Assembly (NCBI RefSeq): GCF_028807635.1
Contig: NZ_JARBAX010000001.1
Span: forward strand, 757,001-821,000
Direction: 5' to 3'
Length of the DNA stretch: 64,000 bases
Source of the DNA: Streptomyces spiramyceticus
GTDB lineage: Bacteria; Actinomycetota; Actinomycetes; Streptomycetales; Streptomycetaceae
This document shows, one piece after another, positions 50,823 through 59,285 of this stretch (its first letter is position 1; each line of letters begins with the position of its first letter). Under the pieces are notes generated by a model. The model was not told where the DNA came from and did no database searches. It saw only the letters and a program-made list of their open reading frames with translations. Both the position numbers and the translations under genes were made by a program.

Positions 50823-51530
50823 GTGACCAAGGTGCTGGTGGTGGACGACGACTTCATGGTCGCGAAGCTGCACAGTCGCTGCGTGTCCGCGATGGACGGT
50901 TTTACGGTCGTCGGAGTGGCGCACAGCGGCGCCGAGGCGCTGCGCGCGGCGGAGCGGCTTCGTCCCGATCTGGTCCTGCTCGACGTATATCTCCCCGACA
51001 TGGACGGGATCAGCGTGCTGCGCGAGCTGCGCGCGGCGGAGGAGCGGGAGGCGACCACCGAGACCGCCCGGCACACGGTGGACGTCCTGTTCATCACGGC
51101 CGCCCGGGATGCGGAGATCATCCGGGCCGCGATGCGGGCCGGCGCTCTGCACTACCTGATCAAGCCCTTCAATCAGGCCGCCCTCCAGGATCAGTTGCGG
51201 CACGTCGCGTCGATGCGTACCCGCTTCGACCAACTGGCCGAGCTGGGCGAGGCCCGCCAGGAGGACGTCGACCACTTCTTCGGCACCCGCCCGCCGGGCT
51301 CGCGCGAGCTACCGAAGGGCCTCGCGGCACACACCGCGGAGTTGGTGGAGCGCACTTTGCGCGAGCACCCGGCGGGCCTGTCCGCCACCGAGTGCGCGGA
51401 GGGCGGATCGCTGTCGCGCGTCAGCGCCCGCCGCTATCTCGAATTCTTCGCGGATACGGGCCGTGCCGAGGTGACGCTGCGGTACGGCGGGGCGGGGCGG
51501 CCGGAGCGCCGCTACCGGTGGATCGGCTAG
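50823..51530 (+). CDS. CitB/DctR-family response regulator
   Basis: A 235-residue response regulator. The receiver domain has VLVVDDDFMV (Asp8-10), the phospho-acceptor Asp54 in LVLLDVYLPDMDG and the Lys in YLIKPF. The output half (about 130-235) is the CitB/DcuR-type HTH ending in LSRVSARRYLEFFADTG. It is divergent from tctCBA, which it should activate in response to an external carboxylate (family knowledge). The usual partner sensor kinase gene is not next to it in this window. The start is GTG 50823. Confidence 0.9.
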   Translation: MTKVLVVDDDFMVAKLHSRCVSAMDGFTVVGVAHSGAEALRAAERLRPDLVLLDVYLPDMDGISVLRELRAAEEREATTETARHTVDVLFITAARDAEIIRAAMRAGALHYLIKPFNQAALQDQLRHVASMRTRFDQLAELGEARQEDVDHFFGTRPPGSRELPKGLAAHTAELVERTLREHPAGLSATECAEGGSLSRVSARRYLEFFADTGRAEVTLRYGGAGRPERRYRWIG

Positions 51531-51832
51531 CGCACGGCGCATCACACGCCCGTCGAGCAACACTTTCCAGCCGAAGCGGCCATTCCGCAAAAAAGGCCAC
51601 GCGAACATATGCGCAGGTCAGAAGGTAGTTTTCGATTGGACCACCGAGGTGTGTCCATATGCTGGACACCCCTTCACGGTACCTCCACACCCGCCCCGAA
51701 CTGCCCGAACGACCATTCGGTCCCCCTCGATCGGCCACGCGAGGCCGGAAAGAGGTGATCGACGTGCACTCACTGTCCGCTTACGCAAGACTCCCGACCG
51801 CAATCGCACCCGCGAACGAAAGGGATTCACTC
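51531..51832. other. Intergenic region before the subtilisin inhibitor gene
   Basis: 302 bases, more AT-rich than the surroundings around 51585-51640 (gcaaaaaaggcc; gtagttttcgattgg). It contains the inverted repeat 51651-51669. No gene-like frame was found. Confidence 0.5.
51651..51669. promoter_or_regulatory. GTGTCC-N7-GGACAC inverted repeat
   Basis: Six-base arms with a 7-base spacer in the long leader of the inhibitor gene, about 165 bases before its ATG. It is a possible operator; no regulator can be named. Confidence 0.35.
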
Positions 51833-52279
51833 ATGCGTTCCACCCGCAGCCGAGTCGGCGCAGCCGCGACGGCAACCGCCCTCGCTCTGACCGGAATGGC
51901 GACCATGGGCGTCGCACACGCCCAGCCCGCCCAGCCGACGAGCCTGTACGCCCCGTCGGCCCTCGTACTCACCATGGGCAAGGGCATGGACGCCGCCACG
52001 GCCACCGTCGACCGGGCCGTCACCCTGAACTGCGCTCCCCGCCCCTCCGGCACCCACCCCTCCCCCGCGTCCGCGTGCAAGGAACTGCGCTCCGTCGAAG
52101 GTGAGTTCACCCGGCTGACGGCAGAGCCCTCACAGCAGAGCTGCACGCGCCAGTACGACCCCGTCGTGGTTACGGCCGACGGGGTGTGGCAGGGCAAGCG
52201 GGTCACCTGGTCGACCACCTTCGGCAACGCGTGCGAAATGCAGGGCGTCCTGTCCGAAGGAACGGTCTTCGCCTTCTGA
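51833..52279 (+). CDS. Streptomyces subtilisin inhibitor (SSI-like), P1 Arg
   Basis: A 148-residue secreted protease inhibitor of the SSI family. A signal peptide of about 30 residues (to AHA30) is followed by LYAPSALVLTMGKG. Two disulfides are C67-C82 and C104-C134. The reactive-site loop is C104-T-R106-Q107-Y-D-P; by alignment to SSI (C-P-M73-V74) P1 is Arg106 and P1' is Gln107. Arg at P1 indicates trypsin-like targets, and Gln at P1' is not the common Val. The C-terminal VFAF is typical. It probably regulates the organism's own trypsin-like or S1 proteases outside the cell. Confidence 0.93.
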   Translation: MRSTRSRVGAAATATALALTGMATMGVAHAQPAQPTSLYAPSALVLTMGKGMDAATATVDRAVTLNCAPRPSGTHPSPASACKELRSVEGEFTRLTAEPSQQSCTRQYDPVVVTADGVWQGKRVTWSTTFGNACEMQGVLSEGTVFAF

Positions 52280-52294
52280 GACCAGCGGGAGCAC

Positions 52295-52367
52295 GCCGGG
52301 TGATGGCGATCCTGAGGTGCCTCTTAGCGCCCCCTTAAGAGGACCATAAAGATCGCCATCACCCGGC
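52295..52367. terminator. Large nested hairpin, probable terminator or attenuator
   Basis: gccgggtgatggcgatc (52295-52311) pairs perfectly with gatcgccatcacccggc (52351-52367): 17 bp. Inside it cctctta (52320-52326) pairs with taagagg (52336-52342). It starts 16 bases after the inhibitor gene's stop. A classical terminator would not need a second perfect stem in its loop. Confidence 0.7.
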
Positions 52368-52526
52368 CTCAGCAGGGGTTTTCGCCGATTCCTGGGGCTA
52401 GCGTGCTGATCGCCGGGGCGGGGTTTCAGTCCGACGGTGCCGCTGGATTTCGGGGGGCTGCGCCGCCGGACTTGATCCCCGCCCCGGTGACCCCCCCGCA
52501 TGTCCCCACTGAAGGAGAACGTCCCG

Positions 52527-53519
52527 ATGACTGCCCTGCGCACGACAGCCGGAATCGCCGCCCTCAGCATCGCTCCGCTGGCGCTGACGGCCCTGGCCGC
52601 CGGCCCGGCTTCTGCCCACGGATCGATGACGGACCCGGTCTCCCGCGTGTCTGCGTGTTACGCGGAGGGTCCGGAGAGCCCCGATTCGGCGGCGTGCAAG
52701 GCGGCGGTCGCGGCGAGCGGTGCGCAGGCGTTCTACGACTGGAACGAAGTCAACATCGCCAACGCCGCCGGGAAGCACAAGGAGTTGATCCCCGACGGCA
52801 AGCTGTGCAGCGCGGGCAACGACAAGTACAAGGGCTTGGATCTGCCGCGCGTGGACTGGCCGTCCAGCAAGTCGGCCGCGGGCAAGCACACCTTCCGTTA
52901 CAAGGGCACCGCCCCGCACAAGGGCTCCTTCGAGCTGTACGTCACCAAGGACGGCTACGACCCGGCCAAGCCGCTGAAGTGGTCCGACCTGGAGGAGAAG
53001 CCCTTCGCCAAGGTCACGGACCCGAGGATGGAGAACGGCGACTACGTCTTCGACGGGACGATCCCGGCGAAGTCGGGCCGTCACCTCGTCTACAGCATCT
53101 GGCAGCGCTCGGACAGCCCCGAGGCCTTCTACACCTGCTCCGACGTGGTCTTCGGCAAGGACAACGCAGGCCCGGGCACCGCCCCGGCGCCGACCGCCTC
53201 CGCCCCCACCGAGCAGGACGTTGCGGACGGCGCCGGCAAGTCCACCGTCGAGCACAACGGCCACGGCGACGACGACCACAAGACCGGAGCCGACGCCACA
53301 CCGACCGCCGAGGAGTCCGCAGGCAACGCGCCGGCGGCGAACAGCGCCGCACAGCCGTCCGCCGCCGCCGCTGCCACTCCCGCCGACGGCGAGAACCTGG
53401 CCGAGACCGGCGGCGACAGCACCACCCCGTACATCGCGATCGGTGGTGCTGCCGCTCTCGCCGTCGGCGCCGCGGCGATGTTCGGCTCGGTCCGCCGCAA
53501 GGCCACCGCCCGCCGCTGA
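52527..53519 (+). CDS. AA10 lytic polysaccharide monooxygenase, wall-anchored
   Basis: A 330-residue copper oxidase. Cleavage of the signal peptide after Ala30 exposes His31 (HGSMTDPVSR), the first copper ligand; the second lies in a later histidine-containing segment (HTFRYKGTAPHKG), and YSIWQRSDSPEAFYTCSDVVF closes the domain near residue 210. A Thr/Ala/Pro/Asp-rich stalk follows, then LAETGG (291-296), a hydrophobic span (YIAIGGAAALAVGAAAMFG) and RRKATARR, the sortase E type wall-sorting signal. It cuts chitin or cellulose at the cell surface. The ATG at 52527 has gaaggag upstream. Confidence 0.92.
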   Translation: MTALRTTAGIAALSIAPLALTALAAGPASAHGSMTDPVSRVSACYAEGPESPDSAACKAAVAASGAQAFYDWNEVNIANAAGKHKELIPDGKLCSAGNDKYKGLDLPRVDWPSSKSAAGKHTFRYKGTAPHKGSFELYVTKDGYDPAKPLKWSDLEEKPFAKVTDPRMENGDYVFDGTIPAKSGRHLVYSIWQRSDSPEAFYTCSDVVFGKDNAGPGTAPAPTASAPTEQDVADGAGKSTVEHNGHGDDDHKTGADATPTAEESAGNAPAANSAAQPSAAAAATPADGENLAETGGDSTTPYIAIGGAAALAVGAAAMFGSVRRKATARR

Positions 53520-53544
53520 CCCAGCCGGGGCTCAGTCCCGACGA

Positions 53545-53589
53545 CTCAGCCGGTGCTCAGCCAGTGGCTCAGCCGGTGCTCAGCCGGTG
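53545..53589. repeat. 11-bp tandem repeat at the lipase gene's 3' end
   Basis: Four units of ctcagccggtg (one with a 12-base variant) run between the LPMO gene and the lipase gene. The last unit includes the lipase stop and final codons. Confidence 0.75.
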
Positions 53590-54443
53590 ACCGACGCGCA
53601 CGTGGTCGGGGTGGCCCGCGCCGGATCCAGGGCGTTGGCCACCTCGTGGAAGGCGATCCGGTCGATCAGGCCGATCGCCACATGCTCGGAGAAGTCGACC
53701 GGGCAGAGGTCCTGGAGCAGTACGTTCCGTACGCCGGGACCGTCCAGGTACTGCGTGCGGTACGGGGTGACCACCTGGTCGTACTTGGTGGCGATGACGG
53801 TGTAGCGCACCCCTGGGACCGTGTCGCCGCCCTCGTTGAGCCGGGTGAGGAAGGCCGATCCCGCGATCTGGTCGGCGAGGCCGGGGGTGTTTGCGGTCAA
53901 CAGGTCCTCGGCGCCCGGGAAGTAGGGCAGCAGCTTGGTCAGGCCGAGAAGCGTGGTGCCGTGGTTGTCGGGGGCGATGCCGATCAGGGCGTTCACCTCG
54001 GTGGCCCCGCCCAGGAACTTGAGGTAGTGGCGCGGCATCATGCCGCCCTGGGAGTGGCCGACGAGGTCGGCCTCGGGGGCGCCGGTCGCGGCCAGCACCT
54101 TGTCCACGAAAGCGTCGAGCTGTACTGCTGACTTGTCGATCGGGCCGAGGCCGTGGAAGAACGGCACGTTGGGAAGTTGCCCGTAGTCGAGGGAGAAGAC
54201 GCAGTAACCCCGCCTCACCAGGTACGGAGCCAGGCCGAGCCAGTTGTCGACGGAGTTTCCGAGGGTGCCGTGGACGAGGACGACGGGGCGGGGATGGGCG
54301 GCGGACGGCTTGCAGGAGTAGTCATTCCATCCGCTGGTGGTTGCGGGGGTGACGGCGCTCGCGGTGGCGGCGGGAGTGAGGGTCGCCGCCACCGCCAGGA
54401 GCAGGGCGGCGGCCGGTCTGAGGACGCGTTTCCAGGGCAGCAC
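53580..54443 (-). CDS. Secreted triacylglycerol lipase (class 2, alpha/beta-hydrolase)
   Basis: A 287-residue exported lipase/esterase. The signal peptide ends near Ala30. PVVLVHGTLGNSVDNW is the oxyanion turn and DLVGHSQGGMMPRHYLKFLG carries nucleophile Ser131; the catalytic His is probably in the CPVDFSEHVAIGL segment. Cysteines 44, 81 and two near the C-terminus are consistent with disulfides. The start is GTG 54443 with a perfect AAGGAG site. Its 3' end runs into a tandem repeat. Confidence 0.9.
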   Translation of the reverse strand: MLPWKRVLRPAAALLLAVAATLTPAATASAVTPATTSGWNDYSCKPSAAHPRPVVLVHGTLGNSVDNWLGLAPYLVRRGYCVFSLDYGQLPNVPFFHGLGPIDKSAVQLDAFVDKVLAATGAPEADLVGHSQGGMMPRHYLKFLGGATEVNALIGIAPDNHGTTLLGLTKLLPYFPGAEDLLTANTPGLADQIAGSAFLTRLNEGGDTVPGVRYTVIATKYDQVVTPYRTQYLDGPGVRNVLLQDLCPVDFSEHVAIGLIDRIAFHEVANALDPARATPTTCASVTG

Positions 54444-54634
54444 CGTGTGATCTCCTTGCGGCTCAAGGGGAATTGGGGATGTGGGCGCTGGGGAAAGCGC
54501 CCTGTGATCCGGATCACATAGATGCTGTGCAATCGCTAAATTACGCGCGAGTAGCTGAAGAGTGAAGTGACGCGTCGGTAAAAATTGACGAAGAGTCAAT
54601 AGGGGTGGCTCACCGGCCGGTTGGGACGGCAGGT

Positions 54635-54714
54635 CCGGTCTCAGGCGGCCCCGGTCTCAGGCGGCCCCGGTCTCAGGCCGCTCCGGTCTCAGGCCGCTCC
54701 GGTCTCAGGCCGCC
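54635..54714. repeat. Five 16-bp tandem repeats at the imuB-like gene's 3' end
   Basis: Five head-to-tail copies of ccggtctcaggcsgcy with at most two variable bases. The last copy contains the final codons and TGA of the polymerase-like gene, so the array arose against or inside its 3' end. Confidence 0.9.
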
Positions 54715-55667
54715 AGCGATCCCGGGATGACCGCCCCTGGCCCGAACCTCGCCCTGGCCCGGTCCGCCACGGCCTCGATCCTGCGGGCCCTGTCGTCCGC
54801 CGGGTCGAACGTCAGCTGGTGCGCGGCCTGTTCCGCCGGAGTCAGCCCCTCCGCGCGCAGCGCGATGCCGCGCACCCTGGCCCGCTGCAGACCCAGCGAA
54901 GCGTGCAGTCCGTACGCCGCCGCAGTGAGCGCAGCCGAGTGCGCCGTCGGCTCCACCAGGGCTTTGGTGCGGGTGGTCGTGGAGCGGTCGGCGTAGCGCA
55001 CGGTGAGGGTCAGAGAGCGGCACACCTGTTCCTCGCCGCGCAGCCTGACTCCCACTTCCTCCGCGAGCGAGAGCAGCGCGCGCCGGTGGCGTACGGGGTC
55101 CAGCTCGTCGCGGTCGAAGCGCCGTTCGGCGGCGAGCGACCGGGATACGGCGTTCGGTGCAACCGGCGTACGGTCGATGCCCCGCGCCCTCTCCTGAAGC
55201 TCGCGCCCTGCCCGGGCGCCGACGATGCGCTGGAGGGTGGCGAGTGGCGCGGCGGCGACCTTGCCGATGCTGTCGAGCCCGTACGAGGACAGGGTGCGGG
55301 CCGTCGCAGGCCCGACGCCGTACAGCGCCGCGGCCGGCTTCTCGCAGAGAAACGCCGCGACGGCGTCCGGCTCGTCCGGCACGGCGAGGGTCGTGCCCGG
55401 CGGTGCGTCCTGCGCGGCGATCCTCGCCAGCAGGGGGTTGGCGCCCACCCCGATCGTGCAGTCGGCGCCGTAGTGCGCGAGGGCGCGGACCCGCAGCAGG
55501 GCGGCGAGCCCGGCCGCGTCCTGCCCGAAGTACCGTTCGGCGCCCCGGACATCGACGAGCGCACCGTCGGGCGGGAGAGCCTGGACGGTGGGGGCGATGT
55601 CCTCGATCAGCCCGATGAGGGCGGGCAGCGCGACCTCGCCGGTGTGGAAGCGTACGTAAAGGATCAT
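54705..55667 (-). CDS. Y-family DNA polymerase homologue, ImuB-like (active-site residues absent)
   Basis: A 320-residue Y-family fold with LYGVGPATARTLSSYGLDSIGKVA (helix-hairpin-helix), RELQERARGIDRTPV and a C-terminal little-finger-like region. The catalytic acids are missing: the opening strand reads MILYVRFHTG instead of the usual DxD, and the second motif reads PDGALVDVRGAERYFG instead of SxDE. This matches ImuB, a catalytically dead hub that brings DnaE2 to the beta clamp. Its ATG at 55667 overlaps the dnaE2 stop (ATGA). No C-terminal clamp motif could be confirmed; the gene ends in a tandem repeat. Confidence 0.8.
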   Translation of the reverse strand: MILYVRFHTGEVALPALIGLIEDIAPTVQALPPDGALVDVRGAERYFGQDAAGLAALLRVRALAHYGADCTIGVGANPLLARIAAQDAPPGTTLAVPDEPDAVAAFLCEKPAAALYGVGPATARTLSSYGLDSIGKVAAAPLATLQRIVGARAGRELQERARGIDRTPVAPNAVSRSLAAERRFDRDELDPVRHRRALLSLAEEVGVRLRGEEQVCRSLTLTVRYADRSTTTRTKALVEPTAHSAALTAAAYGLHASLGLQRARVRGIALRAEGLTPAEQAAHQLTFDPADDRARRIEAVADRARARFGPGAVIPGSLAA

Positions 55668-58600
55668 CCTGCGCTCCCCGGGCTCGAGTGCCACAGCTTG
55701 CGGCCGGTCGGGGTGCCTTCACCCGCGGGCTGGAGGTCCGCCCAGGGGTTCATTTCGTAGCCGGTGGGCAGATGGATGCGGCGGCCTCCGTCGCCTTCGG
55801 GCGCCTCGTGCGCGGGCTCGGCGGGAGCCGCCAGCCGCGCCGCGACCGCGTCGAGTCCGCCCGTACGCCGCAACTCCACGAGCTCCGCCAGATTCCAGGC
55901 CGCCGACCCGACCACGCTGAGGCTCTGCGGCCCGCGCCGCTGCACCACTCCGCGTACGAGCAGCAGCCAGGAGTGGAAGACGGTGTACGCGCACGTCGCG
56001 TGGCTGTCGTCGAAGAAGGCGAGGTCGACCAGGCCCGTACCGTCGTCCAGGGTCGTGAAGATGACCCGGCGGCCGGAGCGTACCGGCGGGGTCTGGGTCG
56101 CGGCCTTGGCGCCCGCGACCAGGACGGCCTGCCCGTGCTCGGCCATTCTCAGCCGCTTGGCGGAGGTGGCGCCCAGCTCCTTGAGGAAGGCGTAGTGGTC
56201 CCCCATCAGGTGGCGGGACGCGTCCATGCCGAGGACGCCCAGTTCGGCACTGAGGCGCTCGGCGTCGCTGAGGTCCGGGAGCCCGGCGGGGATGGTCCGC
56301 TGCCCTTCGTCCAGGGCGATTTGACGGCCGGATGTCCCGGGGCCCCGCTGTCCCGAACGGAGTTCGGACAGGTGCAGCAGCAGGTCGCGGCGGTTGGCGC
56401 CGAACGCGTCGAGCGCGCCCACCTGCGCGAGCCGTTCGGCTACGGGCCGGCTCGGGCGGGCACGCTGCCAGAGGTCGAGCAGCGAGGAGTAGGGCCGGCC
56501 TGCCACGATCCGCGCGGTCTCGGCCTCGCTGATGCCATGGACGTCCGCGAGCCCGAGACGTAGTCCCCACATCTCCTTGACCCCGTTCATCCCCTTTCCG
56601 CCAGACACCAGTTCGATCTGATGAGCGGCCGCCGACCGGTTCACATCCAGCGGCAGCACCGGCACCCCGCGCCGCCGCGCGTCCGCGAGCAGCAGCCGCT
56701 TCGGGTACATGCCGGGGTCGTGGGTGAGCAGCCCTGCGTAGAAGGCCGCCGGGTGGTGCGCCTTGAGCCACGCCGACTGGTACGTGGGCACGGCGAAGGC
56801 GACGGCGTGCGCCTTGCAGAAGCCGTAACTGCCGAACGCCTCGACGATCTCCCAGGTGTGCGCGATCACTTCGGGCGAGTAGCCCCGCGCCCTCGTCCGC
56901 TCCATGAACCGGTCACGGATCTCCCCCTGCCGCTCGGGATCGGACAGTCCGCGCCGCATCTGGTCCGCCTCGCCCCGGTCGCAGCCGGTCATGATCCGCA
57001 GAATCTCGATGATCTGCTCGTGGAAGACGACAACGCCGTAGGTCTCCCGCAGCGCGTCCTCCAGATCCGGATGCGGGTAACGGGCGGGCGCGCGGCCGTG
57101 CCTGGCCTCGATGAAGGGCCGCACCATGTCGGCGGCGACGGGCCCCGGCCTGAAGAGCGAGATGTCGACGACCAGGTCGCCGAAAGTCGACGGCTGGAGC
57201 CTGCCGACCAGGTCGCGCTGGCCCGGCGACTCGATCTGGAAGCAGCCGAGGGTCTCGGCAGAGCGGATCAGTTCGTACGTCGCCGGGTCGCCCTGCGGGA
57301 CCTGCGCCGGGTCGTCGATGTCGAGCGTCACGTCCGCCGCCCGCCGCAGCTCGGCGACCGCGTGCGCCATCGCCGACTGCATCCGTACGCCCAGCACGTC
57401 GAGCTTGAGCAGCCCGAGCTCCTCCACGTCGTCCTTGTCGAACTGGGACATGGGCAGGCCCTCGCCACTGGTGGGCACGACGGGCGTGCGGTGCAGCAGC
57501 GTGGCGTCGGAGAGCAGCACCCCGCACGGGTGCATGGCGACCCCGCGCGGCAGCGCGTCCAGCGCCTCGACGAGCTCCCACATCCGCCCGTGCCGGTCCT
57601 TCCCGGCGGCCACCTCGCGCAGTTCGGGCAGCTCCTCCATCGCGGCGAGGGCGTCGCGGGCCCTGATGTGCGGGAATGCCTTGGCGATACGGTCCACCTC
57701 GGCCGGGTCCATGGACAGTGCGGCGCCCACGTCCCGTATCGCATGGCGCACCCGGTACGTCTCGGGCATGGCGACGGTCGCGACCCGCTCGGCGCCGAAG
57801 CGGCCGATGATCGCGCGGTAGACCTCCAGGCGGCGGGCGGACTCGACGTCGATGTCGATGTCGGGCAGCACGGACCGCTGCTTGGACAGGAAGCGCTCCA
57901 TCAGCAGGTGGTGCTCGACGGGATCGGCGTGCGCGATGCCGATGAGGTGGTTGACGAGGGAGCCGGCGCCGGAGCCGCGCGCGGCGACCCTGATGCCCAT
58001 GTTCTTCACGTCGTCGACGACTCCGGCCACGGTCAGGAAGTAGGTGGCGAAGCCGTGGTGGGCGATGATGTCCAGCTCGTGGTGCATCCGCTGCCAGTAC
58101 TCGCGGGCGCGCGGGCCCCGGTCGTAGCCGCGCAGCACCATGCCCGCGGCGGCCCGGGAGGCCAGCACGCGCTGCGCGGTGCGCCGGCCGGCGCCGACGA
58201 GGTGGGGCTCGGGGAAGTGGACGGTGCCGAGCCCGAGGTCGTCCTCGGGGTCGACACGGCAGGCGGCGGCGGTCTCCTCGGTCACGGCCAGCAGCCGGTG
58301 GGCGACGTCGCGGCGGAAGCCTGCGGCCTCTGCGATCCGCTCGGCGCTGCGCGCCATCTCGTCGGCGCTCTTGAGGAAGCGCTCGCCGCTGTCGAGAGGC
58401 TTGCGCGGGTCGATGGGTACGAGCCTGCGGGCCGCGTCGAGCACGTCGGCGACCGGGCCCAGGCCCCGGTCGGCGTAACGGACGGCGTTGGTGAGTACGG
58501 GAGGTACGCCCTGTTCGGCGGCGAGGCCGAGGGTGCGGGCGGCCAGACGCAGCGATCCGGGGCCCGTGCCCGTACGGCCGTGGTGGGTGGCTTCGAGGCG

Positions 58601-59134
58601 CAGGGCGTCGCCGTAGATCTCCCGCCAGGCGGCGAGCAGCCGGGCGGCCCGGTCGGGGCGGCCTGCGGCCAGCGCCCTGCCGACGTCGGAGCCGGGGCCC
58701 AGCAGCACGGTGAGTCCTTCGCCGTGGTTCTGGTCCCAGTTCAGTACGGGGTGCCGGTCGCCCTTCGCGTGGGCGGCGGTGATCAGCCGGCAGAGGTCCG
58801 CCCAGCCGGCGGCGCCGTCCCGGGCGAGGAAGGTGGCGCGGGGCGCGGACTCGTCGACGAAGGCTCCGCCGCGCACCGGCGTGCGCTGCCGTTGCGTACG
58901 CCCCTCTTCTCTGGCGCGCTCCGCGATCGCCAGCTCCACCCCGAAGAGGGGACGTATGCCCGCCTTCATGCAGGCGTTGGCGAAGCGGACGGTGCCCGCG
59001 AGGGTGTCCCGGTCAGTGAGGGCGAGGGCGTCCATGTCGTGTTCGGCGGCGCGCTGGACCAGCCGCTCCGGGTGCGAGGCGCCGTAGCGCACGGAGAACC
59101 CGGAAACGGTGTGCAGATGTGTGAACACGGACAT
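55664..59134 (-). CDS. dnaE2: Error-prone DNA polymerase DnaE2
   Basis: A 1156-residue C-family polymerase, the short error-prone type. The PHP domain (LHTVSGFSVRYGASHPERLVQRAAEHDMDALALTDRDTL in pieces) lacks several metal ligands of the proofreading PHP. The palm holds the three acids in SVLPDIDIDVESARR and the later GLLKLDVLGVRM region, and FGSYGFCKAHAVAFAVPTYQSAWLKAHHP is a DnaE2/DnaE hallmark. The OB domain follows. The ATG at 59134 has a perfect AGGAGG. The LexA-like site at 59201-59216 lies 67 bases upstream, so SOS induction with the coupled imuB-like gene is likely. Confidence 0.95.
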   Translation of the reverse strand: MSVFTHLHTVSGFSVRYGASHPERLVQRAAEHDMDALALTDRDTLAGTVRFANACMKAGIRPLFGVELAIAERAREEGRTQRQRTPVRGGAFVDESAPRATFLARDGAAGWADLCRLITAAHAKGDRHPVLNWDQNHGEGLTVLLGPGSDVGRALAAGRPDRAARLLAAWREIYGDALRLEATHHGRTGTGPGSLRLAARTLGLAAEQGVPPVLTNAVRYADRGLGPVADVLDAARRLVPIDPRKPLDSGERFLKSADEMARSAERIAEAAGFRRDVAHRLLAVTEETAAACRVDPEDDLGLGTVHFPEPHLVGAGRRTAQRVLASRAAAGMVLRGYDRGPRAREYWQRMHHELDIIAHHGFATYFLTVAGVVDDVKNMGIRVAARGSGAGSLVNHLIGIAHADPVEHHLLMERFLSKQRSVLPDIDIDVESARRLEVYRAIIGRFGAERVATVAMPETYRVRHAIRDVGAALSMDPAEVDRIAKAFPHIRARDALAAMEELPELREVAAGKDRHGRMWELVEALDALPRGVAMHPCGVLLSDATLLHRTPVVPTSGEGLPMSQFDKDDVEELGLLKLDVLGVRMQSAMAHAVAELRRAADVTLDIDDPAQVPQGDPATYELIRSAETLGCFQIESPGQRDLVGRLQPSTFGDLVVDISLFRPGPVAADMVRPFIEARHGRAPARYPHPDLEDALRETYGVVVFHEQIIEILRIMTGCDRGEADQMRRGLSDPERQGEIRDRFMERTRARGYSPEVIAHTWEIVEAFGSYGFCKAHAVAFAVPTYQSAWLKAHHPAAFYAGLLTHDPGMYPKRLLLADARRRGVPVLPLDVNRSAAAHQIELVSGGKGMNGVKEMWGLRLGLADVHGISEAETARIVAGRPYSSLLDLWQRARPSRPVAERLAQVGALDAFGANRRDLLLHLSELRSGQRGPGTSGRQIALDEGQRTIPAGLPDLSDAERLSAELGVLGMDASRHLMGDHYAFLKELGATSAKRLRMAEHGQAVLVAGAKAATQTPPVRSGRRVIFTTLDDGTGLVDLAFFDDSHATCAYTVFHSWLLLVRGVVQRRGPQSLSVVGSAAWNLAELVELRRTGGLDAVAARLAAPAEPAHEAPEGDGGRRIHLPTGYEMNPWADLQPAGEGTPTGRKLWHSSPGSAG

Positions 59135-59200
59135 CCGCACCTCCTGATCCCCAGCTGTCTCCAGTGTCCCGCCTCCCCCGTCACCACCATAGACCAAGTT

Positions 59201-59216
59201 TCGAATATTAGTTCGA
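59201..59216. promoter_or_regulatory. LexA (SOS) box upstream of dnaE2
   Basis: TCGAATATTAGTTCGA matches the actinobacterial SOS palindrome TCGAAC-N4-GTTCGA with one mismatch (T for C), 67 bases before dnaE2. It also lies 70 bases before the divergent permease gene. Confidence 0.8.
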
Positions 59217-59285
59217 TACCCGTGTTCTCGGCCATTCGGCCCCGCCCCACCTGCGCAAACACCGGGTGCCACGGAGCGTGGGGGC

